DNA from: Planctomycetaceae bacterium
Lineage (GTDB): Bacteria > Planctomycetota > Planctomycetia > Planctomycetales > Planctomycetaceae
Length of the DNA: 64,000 nucleotides
Direction of reading: 5' to 3'
NCBI GenBank assembly: GCA_017795105.1
Contig: CP051247.1
Span: forward strand, 124,001 to 188,000
The notes under the pieces are model-generated. The model searched no databases, was not told the origin of the DNA, and worked only from the letters and a program-made list of their open reading frames with translations. Shown one piece after another: positions 9,804 through 17,961 of the stretch. The translations under genes and the position numbers were made by a program. The stretch's first letter is position 1, and the number at the start of each line of letters is the position of its first letter.

Positions 9804-10260
9804 AACTGCTGGCTGATAGCCGGCGACGCTGAAAGCGTCACCTGTAGCCGAAAGAGGACAGACGTTTGATCGATCGGCCCCGGGAGTCTTCTGTCTCGGA
9901 CCCGCCTGCGCTTCGCGAAAGCTGTGCCCAGGCGCCGGTCCACGGGCATTGCCCCCGGGGCGGCGTGAGAGATTGCCCTGTAGTGTGTGGATGCGGGAGA
10001 GAGAACGAGGTGAGAGGCTGCAAACTGGGGAAGGGGAGCGTCGCTGGTTCGGCCAGCGGCGAATCAACTTCCCAGGCTTGCAGCGATCAGTTCGCGACCT
10101 CTTCCTTAAGCACACTCCGCGATCCGCTTGCGTGATCGCACGAACGCTCTGTCCTTGGACGGTTTAATTCCGTCGAATGGTGGGGCCTCCTCGAACTTTT
10201 CCTCATTCTGAACGGTTTTCTTGATCCAACGATCGGCGACCTTCGTAAGTAGAAGGTCAT
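9804..10260. other. Intergenic region downstream of the tRNA-like element
   Basis: About 460 bases without a convincing gene. The 126-codon minus-strand frame crossing it (to 9735) is the familiar spurious translation of a tRNA antisense strand and was not called. No integrase, direct repeat of the tRNA 3' end or mobile-element feature was seen. Confidence 0.5.
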
Positions 10261-11328
10261 ATGGAAAGCAATTCGCGACCAACACCTCCCAATCTTGATG
10301 CCATTGCTGGGTGCCTGACAGGCACCGCAGTCGGCGATGCGATTGGTCTCCCTTATGAAGGCGTCTCGCCGCGGAGAGCTCCGCGCCTGCTGGGGCCGCC
10401 CGATCGTCATCGATTGCTGTTTGGACGCGGCCTGTTTTCCGATGACACCGAACACACCTGCATGGTCCTTCAGAGCCTGCTCGCGGCGAATGGAGACGTC
10501 ACGAATTTCCAGCGCGATCTCGCACGGCGTCTGCGATGGTGGCTGATCACGCTGCCAGCTGGAACGGGCCGAGCGACCGCTCAGGCCATCCTCAAACTAT
10601 GGCTCGGATTTCCTCCGCCCCGAAGTGGCGTGTTCTCAGCCGGCAACGGACCGGCCATGCGTTCGGCCATATTGGGAGTGATGCTGCCACTCGAACAGAT
10701 CTCGCAGTTCGTGAAGGTCAGCAGTGAACTCACACACTCCGATCCCAAAGCCTTTCACGGAGCGATGGCCATCGCCCTGGCAGCTCATCTGGCCGCCCGA
10801 CAACAATGGGTGACCGGAGACGAGTACCTCGCACTCCTTTCGGATCAGCTTCACGACACGTCGGCTGAAGAACTGTTGACGCTGATCACCCAGGCAATCG
10901 CTGCCATTAACAACTATGACTCAACACAGGCGTACTGTGACTCTCTCGGTATGACTCGAGGCGTGAGCGGATACGTGTATCAGACGGTGCCGATCTCGAT
11001 CCACGCCTGGTTGCGGCACCAGTCTGACTATCGGTCCGCCATCCAGGATGTCATCCGTTGCGGCGGAGATGCTGACACAACAGCCGCGATCGTCGGCGGC
11101 ATCATCGGATCATCAGTCGGCCCGCACGGGATACCAGAAGGCTGGAAAACCGGGATCGTCGACTGGCCGCTATCGACATCCTGGATCGACCGATTAGCCG
11201 AAGCAGCCACGATGGAATCAGGCAGTAGCATTCCCACGCTCTCAGTGCCCAGCCGTTTGATTCGGAACCTGCTGTTCCTGCCCCTGGTATTAGCTCACGG
11301 TTTCCGCCGGCTGGCGCCGCCGTATTGA
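10261..11328 (+). CDS. ADP-ribosylglycohydrolase family protein
   Basis: A 355-residue all-alpha hydrolase of the ADP-ribosylglycohydrolase (DraG/ARH) family. The metal-binding motifs are both present: FSDDTEH near residue 62 and CGGDADTTAAIVG near residue 270. They supply the aspartates and threonines for the two Mg2+/Mn2+ ions. The N-terminal AGCLTGTAVGDAIGLPYEG is the usual first helix. These enzymes remove ADP-ribose from proteins or small molecules in the cytoplasm. There is no ADP-ribosyltransferase gene or nitrogenase context nearby, so the DraG role in nitrogenase control is not supported. The C-terminal tail (after about 320) is hydrophobic and of unknown role. Confidence 0.88.
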   Translation: MESNSRPTPPNLDAIAGCLTGTAVGDAIGLPYEGVSPRRAPRLLGPPDRHRLLFGRGLFSDDTEHTCMVLQSLLAANGDVTNFQRDLARRLRWWLITLPAGTGRATAQAILKLWLGFPPPRSGVFSAGNGPAMRSAILGVMLPLEQISQFVKVSSELTHSDPKAFHGAMAIALAAHLAARQQWVTGDEYLALLSDQLHDTSAEELLTLITQAIAAINNYDSTQAYCDSLGMTRGVSGYVYQTVPISIHAWLRHQSDYRSAIQDVIRCGGDADTTAAIVGGIIGSSVGPHGIPEGWKTGIVDWPLSTSWIDRLAEAATMESGSSIPTLSVPSRLIRNLLFLPLVLAHGFRRLAPPY

Positions 11329-11361
11329 TTGATCGGCACCGCGACGCTCGATCTCGCTTGC

Positions 11362-11994
11362 TTACGCCACCGGTTCGCGATCCATATCCGAATACGGAAA
11401 GTGTCCGGCTGACTTGAGCCGATCGAGCAGTTCTTCGCCGCCCTGCTCGCGGGCGAAGTCGAGTTCTGAGCGGAAGATCTCCATCATCAGCAGCAGACCG
11501 AATGTGTCTCCGTCATCGGATTCGTAGAGGCTGTAGGCGTCGAAGATCAGACTCCGTCCTCCGACATCTTCCATGTCGTCCGGAAACTCACAGGTTTCAC
11601 CTGGATTCAACTCGGCCTCAGCGCTGTAGCGGGCCATCAGATTGAGGAACTGGTTGCAGGACTGAAGCGTCTGACCAAAGGGCGACTCCTCGTCTGCGAG
11701 CGGATCGTCCGGCAGGGGATGGCGAGTGAACATCACCATCTCATAGGCATCGAACTCGTCGTTCCGCGAACACTCGTCGCGACACTCGGAGAGCTCTTTG
11801 GTCGCAAACCCGGTTCCCGGAACACCGTTCGGGTAAAGGTACAGGTCGAGGGCCCCGCCAAGGGCGTACGGGATCGTCGCGTGCAGGACGAATTCGTTCT
11901 CCTCGCCGAGAGAATCGGCCATCATCTGCGATTTCTCGTCATACCATTGATCGTCTTCGTGATCGTCCGTCTGCAGGTCTTCCTGATCGTTCAT
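11362..11994 (-). CDS. Suppressor-of-fused (SUFU)-like domain protein
   Basis: A 210-residue acidic soluble protein starting at MNDQEDLQTDDHEDD. After an acidic, low-complexity N-terminus the sequence has features of bacterial SUFU-like proteins: a GGALDLYLYP strand, GFATKELSECRDECS, YEMVMFTRHPLP, and near the end LLLMMEIFRSELDFAREQGGEELLDRLKSAG. Bacterial SUFU domains often act in toxin immunity or protein-protein interaction, but no polymorphic toxin gene is adjacent. The longer frame to 12162 adds an unlikely Arg/Ser-rich stretch. Assignment is moderate. Confidence 0.6.
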   Translation of the reverse strand: MNDQEDLQTDDHEDDQWYDEKSQMMADSLGEENEFVLHATIPYALGGALDLYLYPNGVPGTGFATKELSECRDECSRNDEFDAYEMVMFTRHPLPDDPLADEESPFGQTLQSCNQFLNLMARYSAEAELNPGETCEFPDDMEDVGGRSLIFDAYSLYESDDGDTFGLLLMMEIFRSELDFAREQGGEELLDRLKSAGHFPYSDMDREPVA

Positions 11995-12088
11995 TCCGGG
12001 CTTTCTAACGCGGCTGGGGGCAAAGAACTCAGCCCGCATTCTGACTGGGCTATCGTTCAAAGACAACCAGCAGGAGTGCTCGCCCCGA

Positions 12089-12463
12089 TTACGACTCGAC
12101 CGAGGTCTCCTTGGTGATCGGACCAGTAGTAGCCAACTGAGTCTCGCGAGGAAGACAACCAATCAACACGAATGCCAGAGCAACCGCCACTGTGCTGAAG
12201 TGGCCGGCATTCAGAATCAGACAGATGCCCAGAACAATCCAGAACGCACGCAAGGCATAGCCTTCGGTCGCAAATGCCAGCAAACCGAAGACGACGCCTG
12301 CTCCGCAAAGCGCGAGCGGACTGATGAGCAGCACAATCCACCAGCTGTAAACGTCCGCGACCATGATCAGATAAGAAGCCGTTGCCAGCAGGATAATCGC
12401 CGCCTGCATGATTGCGATCAGACGATCGAACTTCGTTTCTGCTCGTGGTGAAGGGGGAGTCAT
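12089..12463 (-). CDS. Small four-helix membrane protein, unknown function
   Basis: A 124-residue protein with four strongly hydrophobic segments (about residues 15-36, 41-63, 68-88 and 90-106) between short polar ends. The pattern is that of a small integral inner-membrane protein. I recognise no family motif. It precedes the SUFU-like gene on the same strand, with 94 bases between them, and could share its transcript. Confidence 0.6.
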   Translation of the reverse strand: MTPPSPRAETKFDRLIAIMQAAIILLATASYLIMVADVYSWWIVLLISPLALCGAGVVFGLLAFATEGYALRAFWIVLGICLILNAGHFSTVAVALAFVLIGCLPRETQLATTGPITKETSVES

Positions 12464-12668
12464 CAGACGAACTTCTCCAACGCGATTCGATCTCAGCGAC
12501 AGACTGCGGAATCACAATCACTATAACGGCAATCAGGAGCTCTCTCTACCATGACGCGGAACGGCATTCGCCGGCATCTTCACGTTTCCTCGCAACATTC
12601 AGGCGTATTCCCTGAACCATTCCAGTGATACACAGTCATTGTAGAAAGAAATGGAAGGGAGGTGTGAG

Positions 12669-13775
12669 ATGTTCTTACTGAAGCGTTACAAGATTCGCAG
12701 CTACGAAGTCGGTCTGTACTTCCGGGATGGAGAATTCCGGGGTCTGATCGAGCAGGGTACCCGCTGGTTTATCGATCCGCTGGGCAAGGTCCGAGTGGAT
12801 GTGGTCTCCAAGCGGGAGCCGTGGCTGGTGCACGACAAGCTGGACCTGATTGTCAACTCGGGTGCACTGAAGGACCGAGCCGTCGTGCTCGACCTGCAGG
12901 ACCACGAGCGGGCCCTGGTCTGGATTGAAAATCGATTCAGCCACATCCTGCCGGCTGGCCTCTTCGCATACTGGAGCGGACAGAAGAAGGTCCGTATCGA
13001 AGTGATCGACGCCCGGCAGGTGCGGTTCGAGCATCCGGAGCTGAAGGTGATCGCGCGATCGCCGCTGGCTCAGCGGACGCTCGACGTCTGCTCGGTCAAT
13101 CGGGACCACGTTGGCGTGCTGTTCATCGACGGCCGGTACATCGACACGCTGGCTCCGGGGCTGTACGCCTTCTGGAAGGGACAGTCGGATGCCAAGGTGG
13201 TTGAAGTCGACCTGCGGGAAACCATGGTCGATGTCAGCGGCCAGGACATCATGACGGCCGACAAGGTCACGCTGCGGCTCAACGCCGTGGTGACTTACAA
13301 GGTCGCCGACGCCCGCAAGGCCGTGAGCCAGACCGACGACGTGCGGCAGGCTCTGTACCGCGAAACGCAGCTCGTGCTGCGGAGCGTGATCGGAGCCCGC
13401 GAACTCGATGCCTTCCTGACGGACAAGGACGCCGTGGGAAGCGAAGTTGAGGACAACGTGCGGCGTCGAGCCGGCGAACTGGGTCTGGAAATCGCTTCGG
13501 TCGGTATCCGGGATGTGATCCTGCCGGGCGACATGAAGGACCTGATGAACAAGGTGACGGAAGCCCGCAAGGCTGCCGAAGCCAACCTGATCTCGCGTCG
13601 CGAAGAAACCGCCGCCATGCGGTCCCAGGCCAACACGGCCAAACTGCTGGCGGACAACCCGGTCCTGATGCGACTGCGGGAACTGGAAATCCTGGAAAAG
13701 CTCGCCAGCAACGGCAAGCTCAACATCGTCGTGGGCGAAAAGGGCCTGAGCGACCGCGTGGTCAATCTGCTCTGA
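12669..13775 (+). CDS. SPFH/band 7 (slipin-like) protein with repeated N-terminal modules
   Basis: A 368-residue protein. GGGAGG lies upstream of ATG 12669, which favours this start over 12651. The SPFH/band 7 core is at about residues 150-300 (VDVSGQDIMTADKVTLRLNAVVTYKVADARKA, then LRSVIGARELDAFL), followed by a coiled helical end with EARKAAEANLISRREETAAMRSQA and LLADNPVLMRLRELE, typical of slipins. Before the core, two further segments echo its first strand pattern (LYFRDGEFRGLIEQGTRWF and VWIENRFSHILPAGLFAYW, compare VLFIDGRYIDTLAPGLYAFW). There is no hydrophobic membrane anchor at the N-terminus, which is unusual for slipins. Probably a membrane-scaffold oligomer. A strong terminator follows. 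Confidence 0.85.
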   Translation: MFLLKRYKIRSYEVGLYFRDGEFRGLIEQGTRWFIDPLGKVRVDVVSKREPWLVHDKLDLIVNSGALKDRAVVLDLQDHERALVWIENRFSHILPAGLFAYWSGQKKVRIEVIDARQVRFEHPELKVIARSPLAQRTLDVCSVNRDHVGVLFIDGRYIDTLAPGLYAFWKGQSDAKVVEVDLRETMVDVSGQDIMTADKVTLRLNAVVTYKVADARKAVSQTDDVRQALYRETQLVLRSVIGARELDAFLTDKDAVGSEVEDNVRRRAGELGLEIASVGIRDVILPGDMKDLMNKVTEARKAAEANLISRREETAAMRSQANTAKLLADNPVLMRLRELEILEKLASNGKLNIVVGEKGLSDRVVNLL

Positions 13776-13798
13776 TTGCCTCATGACGACAAGCAATC

Positions 13799-13838
13799 CG
13801 CCCTCTGATTTCAGTGATGGAATCAGAGGGCGTTATTT
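13799..13838 (+). terminator. Intrinsic terminator of the SPFH gene
   Basis: A perfect 12-bp stem beginning CGCCCTCTGATT, a 10-base loop, the complementary arm AATCAGAGGGCG, and then TTATTTT. Confidence 0.9.
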
Positions 13839-13935
13839 TGCGCTGGGACGATAGTGCGCTTTATTCTTGGCGAGTTTAGATTGTAACCTGCTACCCGATA
13901 CAATATGAAATCCCAGAGAGACCTGAGAATGTCTC

Positions 13936-14316
13936 ATGAAATCATTTCGCCTTGATCCCGATTCCAACGATGAGCTTGTTCGAGAGTGGCCGAGTTTCGT
14001 GCTTGCCATTCTCGGAGTGCTGATCATCAATGGTATTTCTGCCTTCTATCCCTCGGTGAAGACGATTATTCCCGTGTTGCTGGGCATCGCCCTGGGCTGG
14101 GGCATGACTGGCCGGTTGCGGAAGAGATTTCCGACAGCTCGATCCATCTGGCTGCTCTCTATCGGCATGACAACCTGTGTTGCCGGAGTTGTGATCACGA
14201 TGATCAACCCGTCGTGGATTGGCGGGACTTATTATCTCACGTGGCTCGGCATCGCTTTTTTCTCGATTCTGATTTTCGCGATTCTGAATCGTGGCAATAA
14301 AGACGTCGTTCAATAG
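13936..14316 (+). CDS. Small membrane protein, unknown function
   Basis: A 126-residue protein with a polar N-terminus (MKSFRLDPDSNDELVREW) and four hydrophobic segments at about residues 20-38, 44-58, 69-90 and 96-118. No recognised family motif. It lies alone between the SPFH terminator and the convergent cytochrome gene, with only ten bases between the two stops. Confidence 0.6.
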   Translation: MKSFRLDPDSNDELVREWPSFVLAILGVLIINGISAFYPSVKTIIPVLLGIALGWGMTGRLRKRFPTARSIWLLSIGMTTCVAGVVITMINPSWIGGTYYLTWLGIAFFSILIFAILNRGNKDVVQ

Positions 14317-14326
14317 ACGAAGATCA

Positions 14327-15124
14327 TCACTTGATCTTTCCGTTATACACGCCCATCTTTTCCGCCTCCGGCAGATGCTCTTCCAGACGAAACTCCGGTC
14401 GCTCGTGGCTGTTCACAAATGCGGCGATATCGAGTGCCTGCTGCCGTGTGAGATGAGCGTCGTCCAGCGGCATGGCGACTTTGAGCCAGGAGGCCAGCTT
14501 GGGATTGCGGCTCAAGCCGGCTCCGTTGTTGTAGGAGTGATCTCCCCAGACAGGTGGACCGTCGTCGGAGCCGTGTCCGTTTTCGCCATGGCAGAAGGCA
14601 CACTTTTCTTCGTAGAGCAGGGCCCCGCGTTTCAGATCGGCCTGTAAGCCGGTCAGATCCAGGTCCGGCGTGCTGTTCGGGCCGAGGGGCTTCTCGGGAT
14701 TCTGGCGGATCGGCTGATCTGTCGAGAGCCAGGTGATGTAGGTTGCAATGGCGACGGAAACCTCGCTGCCGTTCGGCGGACGGGTGCCGTTCATGCTCCG
14801 CATAAAGCAGTTGAGCAGCCGGTCTTCGAGCGTAATCACTCGCTCTTCACGCGGCGACCAGGCGGGGTAAGCCGTTGCGAGTCCGACAAACGGAGCCGCC
14901 TGCGGGTGCGTGCCCGCCTCAAGATGACACGACGCGCAATTGAGTGAGTTGCCAACGTACTCCTTCGACAGAGGATGCTCGCCGGTGTTGTTGACGATCT
15001 CCCGACCGAGTTCAATGACCCGGCCCAGTTCGCCGGGCGGGAGGGGCTTCTCTGTCTTTTCCGCAGAAAAAACACTGCTGATCGGCGACAGCAGAAACAG
15101 GGGGAGAAGCAGGTGTATTCGCAT
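14327..15124 (-). CDS. Periplasmic diheme cytochrome c, thiosulfate dehydrogenase (TsdA)-like
   Basis: A 265-residue protein with a Sec signal peptide (cleavage near VFSA, residue 21) and two CXXCH heme sites, LNCASCHLEAGT and CAFCHGENGHG. The first heme domain continues with YPAWSPREERVITLEDRLLNCFMRSMNG, a block characteristic of TsdA-type thiosulfate dehydrogenases and related cytochromes, where a conserved cysteine and arginines line the active site. TsdA oxidises two thiosulfates to tetrathionate (or the reverse) in the periplasm. The second domain is an ordinary class I cytochrome c. No sox genes are adjacent. A perfect TGTGA-N6-TCACA palindrome about 83 bases upstream of the start suggests control by a CRP/FNR-family regulator. 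The TsdA reaction is inferred from motifs. Confidence 0.8.
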   Translation of the reverse strand: MRIHLLLPLFLLSPISSVFSAEKTEKPLPPGELGRVIELGREIVNNTGEHPLSKEYVGNSLNCASCHLEAGTHPQAAPFVGLATAYPAWSPREERVITLEDRLLNCFMRSMNGTRPPNGSEVSVAIATYITWLSTDQPIRQNPEKPLGPNSTPDLDLTGLQADLKRGALLYEEKCAFCHGENGHGSDDGPPVWGDHSYNNGAGLSRNPKLASWLKVAMPLDDAHLTRQQALDIAAFVNSHERPEFRLEEHLPEAEKMGVYNGKIK

Positions 15125-15199
15125 GAAATCTCTCTGTTTTTCAGGGCTTTTTCAGAATGACAGAACGATCTCAGTATCGCGAGAAACTTGCAGGCAGGC

Positions 15200-15215
15200 T
15201 GTGATCCGGGTCACA
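15200..15215. promoter_or_regulatory. CRP/FNR-family-like operator palindrome
   Basis: TGTGA-tccggg-TCACA is a perfect 5+5 palindrome with a 6-base spacer, identical in form to the E. coli CRP core consensus. It lies about 83 bases upstream of the cytochrome start codon, a plausible activator position. The binding protein in this organism is not known. Confidence 0.55.
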
Positions 15216-15239
15216 TTTGCTTCAGAAAAGTGATGGAAT

Positions 15240-15276
15240 AAAAAAGAGTCACTGCCTATTCGGAAGCAGTGACTCT
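15240..15276 (-). terminator. Intrinsic terminator of the triple-repeat protein gene
   Basis: A perfect 11-bp stem AGAGTCACTGC/GCAGTGACTCT with a 10-base loop. On the minus strand it is followed by six T residues, the expected U tract for the gene ending at 15311. Confidence 0.88.
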
Positions 15277-15310
15277 CTCGAAATCGTCAACAGTGTTTCG
15301 TTCGATGAAC

Positions 15311-16456
15311 TCAAGCGGAGGCGTTTGCGAAATCAGCTTCGAGTTCGAGCAGGGCCGCTTCCACGATGGCCCCTGTGAAAACGATGGTTTCCCAAGAGTC
15401 AGCCGCAGCGCCTTTGATCTGCAAGGTGAAGCTGTCCTTCGACAGGTCCATCAAACGTACTCCAGCGACACCGGGATCATTTTTACCCGGTTCGGCAACG
15501 GCACGCAGGAGACCAAGGATCTCGTTGCCGTTAATCCATGTCCCTCCGACCAGATTGGCGAACTCTTCCGAGACAATGCGACTGGCATCGCTCTTTCCGC
15601 CACCAATGAAGTGTTTGTCCTTCAGACTGTCGACATGGAAGAACGACAATGAGGACTTCTTATCTTTAATGTCTGAATGACCTTTCTTGATGTTGTTGAT
15701 GGCCGACTCTACGGCTTCCCCGGAGAAGACGATGATATCACGAGTCGGGCCAGCGGCACTGATTGCGATAGTGAAGCTGTCTTTGGAAATATCGAGCAGC
15801 TCAACATTTTCGATGCCGTGATCGTTCTTCCAGCCATGGTCAGCGACAACCTGCCGGAGGATCTCTTCGATCTGGCTCGTTTTGATGCTCGATCCGCCCG
15901 TCAGGCTCTTGAATTCACTACTGACATTCGTTGCACTCACACCGCCGATGAAGATGGAATTCTGCACGTCCGTGTTGAAGAACGCGAGTTGCGACTTCGA
16001 GTCTTTCACATCGATGTGTGGGTAGGTTACGTCGGCGATTGCGTTTTCAACGGCTTGGCCTTCCAGGACGATGATTTCGGAAGAGACACCATTTCCCTGG
16101 ATTCGGATCGTGAATGTGGACTCCGAAATGTCCATCAATTCCACCCCGTCGATCCCATGATCGGCGCCCCAGCCCTTATCCGCGACAAGCGCCTGAAGCA
16201 GTCCCGGGATGTCCTCGACGCCAATCCACGTTCCACCGGTAATGTCCGCGAATTCCTGGGAAACGATCTGGGCAGCGTCATTCTTGCCCCCGCCGATGAA
16301 CAGTTTGTTTTGAACGTCGGTGTTGAAATAGCCAATCTGTGAACTGGGATTCTTGATGTCGACGCCACTGAGCAGAATTCGCTGCTCAAGCGCCATGGGA
16401 GTTCCAAAATTCTCCTGCAGGGACCGACCACGAAGACGACGCTTACTGGCGCGCAT
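15311..16456 (-). CDS. Secreted protein of three tandem about 110-residue domains, unknown family
   Basis: A 381-residue protein starting at MRASKRRLRG. A basic N-terminus followed by MALEQRILLSG matches the leader found on many planctomycete surface proteins. The rest is three copies of one domain (about residues 33-143, 147-256 and 261-371). Each contains, in order: D-K-S-LxFFNTDVQ-FIGG, an S-EF-LTGG segment, an EILRxVVADxGW-NDHGI segment, VELLDISKDSFTI-I, and an IIVFSGEAVEsAI helix. The first and second copies are closest, and the third lacks the GW-ADHG block (EPGKNDPGVAG instead). I do not recognise the domain. The first 18 codons of the frame to 16510 lack leader features. Confidence 0.8.
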   Translation of the reverse strand: MRASKRRLRGRSLQENFGTPMALEQRILLSGVDIKNPSSQIGYFNTDVQNKLFIGGGKNDAAQIVSQEFADITGGTWIGVEDIPGLLQALVADKGWGADHGIDGVELMDISESTFTIRIQGNGVSSEIIVLEGQAVENAIADVTYPHIDVKDSKSQLAFFNTDVQNSIFIGGVSATNVSSEFKSLTGGSSIKTSQIEEILRQVVADHGWKNDHGIENVELLDISKDSFTIAISAAGPTRDIIVFSGEAVESAINNIKKGHSDIKDKKSSLSFFHVDSLKDKHFIGGGKSDASRIVSEEFANLVGGTWINGNEILGLLRAVAEPGKNDPGVAGVRLMDLSKDSFTLQIKGAAADSWETIVFTGAIVEAALLELEADFANASA

Positions 16457-17196
16457 TGGATTTCCTTGAAGCAATTGGGGTGGGATAAGACGGCTGGGTA
16501 TAAATGCCATCTTGATGCGAGGATAGTACCCACAATTCCAAGGGAGTCAACCACACAAAGAAATGTTTGTACACATTTACTGAAAATTGAGAACATCCAC
16601 TTAAGTGCCACTAATAGTGGGGAGGTTTTATCTGATAGAGTGCATCAACAACCTCTTATTATTCGTCTCAACGGGCGACATTTCCCTGTTCATTTCTGTC
16701 CATATTTGTTGCTGTCTGAAATGCAAGCTACCCCGAAACGCGTCAACAATTACGAATCCATTTGAGAGGCAGTCCAGACTAATCTATGAACTCATCCTCA
16801 TGAATTTCTGCTCACAAATACACACAACTGGGTTTAGCAGGACGAACCGGTGCGTATTGTATATGCGTATGAAGGGAGCTTGCTTGGCCGACCTCTGGCT
16901 CTCATTACTTGTCACAACGTATCAAGATCGAGCGGTTGTTTCTTGCGGCTAATGAGCATCATTCAGCAGCAAGGCGGGGCGAGCCAAGACGCAGGTTTGT
17001 GGATGCGTCTTTGAGGCGAGTTTGAACTGGCGGCTCAAAAAAGTGCTTTTTCGTCTTCTCGGGGATACGTATCTTGGAAATCGCGAAAGACGGCGGGGCT
17101 TCGGGTCACATTTGCTCCAGAAAGTGCCGTTGACAACCGATGGAATGATGGACAAAATCAAATTATATCCGTTTGTCCATATTGGTATATTCCACG
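16457..17196. other. AT-rich intergenic region
   Basis: About 740 bases with no supported gene, noticeably AT-richer than the window between about 16510 and 16960. It separates the divergent triple-repeat gene and imuA and should hold both promoters. At 17102-17126 it contains a near-copy of the sequence at 15207-15232. The region 16960-17090 is more GC-rich and may be a decayed fragment, but I could not assign it. Confidence 0.5.
17102..17126. repeat. Imperfect repeat of the segment at 15207-15232
   Basis: CGGGTCACATTTGCT followed by C/T-CAGAAA-(A)-GTG is shared with 15207-15232, with one substitution and one indel. At 15200 this sequence forms the right half of the CRP-like palindrome. Here the left half is not conserved. 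Confidence 0.6.
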
Positions 17197-17961
17197 ATGT
17201 CTGCCACTACGTCTCGAGCCCTGGTGATTGAACAGTTGCGAACGCAGCTGCAGAAAACGGCAGGGCGAGATTTCGGCGGGCGATCGAAAGAGGGGGGAGC
17301 TCTTTCCCGGCTGCTTCCGGGGGGACGTTTCCCCGTCTGCGGGCTGGTCGAATGGCTCGCTGAACCGGGCTCTCTGGCCGGATCGCTGGCTTTTGCGGTC
17401 AGTTCGGAAACTTTGCAGAGCGGCTGCCCGATTGTGGTGATCGATCCCGGCAACCGGTTCCATCCCCCCGCAATTCTCCGTCTCGGCTGGACGCTGGATC
17501 GACTCCTGATTATCCGGCCGCGATCGCTGCAGGAAGCTCTTTGGGCAGCCGAGCAGGCGTTGCGTTGTCCGGGAATCGGTGCGGTTTTCTGCCTGGGGCT
17601 CGATGTTCCTCGCTATCAGGCAAACACGGTTTATCGCCGGTTTCTGCTGGCGGCCGAAACCGGGAAGACACTCGGCTTTCTGGTGCAGAACACGGCTCAT
17701 GCCGCCGGATCGCGCTGGGCCGATCTTCGATTACGGATCGAGCCGCTGCCGACATCGGGACTGACGGACACACGAACGTTACGAATTCAACTCGAAGGAG
17801 GACGAGCACAGGGACGCGTGCAGAGCCTGGAAGGAAACCGGGAAATACGAGTGCACTTTGACGAACTGACAGGACGCCTGACCGATGACACGACGCATCG
17901 CCTGCCTGTGGCTCCCCCGCTGGTCCATTCAATGTTACCGCCAGGACAAGCCCGAGCATAA
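17197..17961 (+). CDS. imuA: ImuA, RecA-like mutasome component
   Basis: A 254-residue protein beginning MSATTSRALVIEQLRTQLQ (an in-frame ATG at 17173 adds eight residues). It resembles the ImuA/SulA-RecA-like family of mutasome accessory proteins: GGRFPVCGLVEWLAEPGSLAGSLAFAV corresponds to the RecA-fold start but without a P-loop GKT. LLIIRPRSLQEALWAAEQALRCPGIGAVF and YRRFLLAAETGKTLGFLVQN are family-typical. In known systems ImuA works with ImuB and DnaE2 in SOS-induced translesion synthesis. It overlaps imuB by 77 bases, implying coupled translation. I could not recognise a LexA box upstream. Confidence 0.82.
   Translation: MSATTSRALVIEQLRTQLQKTAGRDFGGRSKEGGALSRLLPGGRFPVCGLVEWLAEPGSLAGSLAFAVSSETLQSGCPIVVIDPGNRFHPPAILRLGWTLDRLLIIRPRSLQEALWAAEQALRCPGIGAVFCLGLDVPRYQANTVYRRFLLAAETGKTLGFLVQNTAHAAGSRWADLRLRIEPLPTSGLTDTRTLRIQLEGGRAQGRVQSLEGNREIRVHFDELTGRLTDDTTHRLPVAPPLVHSMLPPGQARA

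Noticed and set aside
9735..10115. 126-codon minus-strand frame containing GIEPTT/GNRTH-like words in one of its frames
   Set aside because: This is the standard spurious translation of a tRNA antisense strand and is not a gene.
12675..13796. 373-codon frame antisense to the SPFH gene
   Set aside because: It is a codon-bias shadow of a real gene, with His/Gln-rich composition and no motifs.
15311..16456. CRISPR-like or tandem DNA repeats at the triple-repeat gene
   Set aside because: The repetition is at protein-domain level with about 330-base units of diverged DNA. No short regularly spaced repeats exist in the window.
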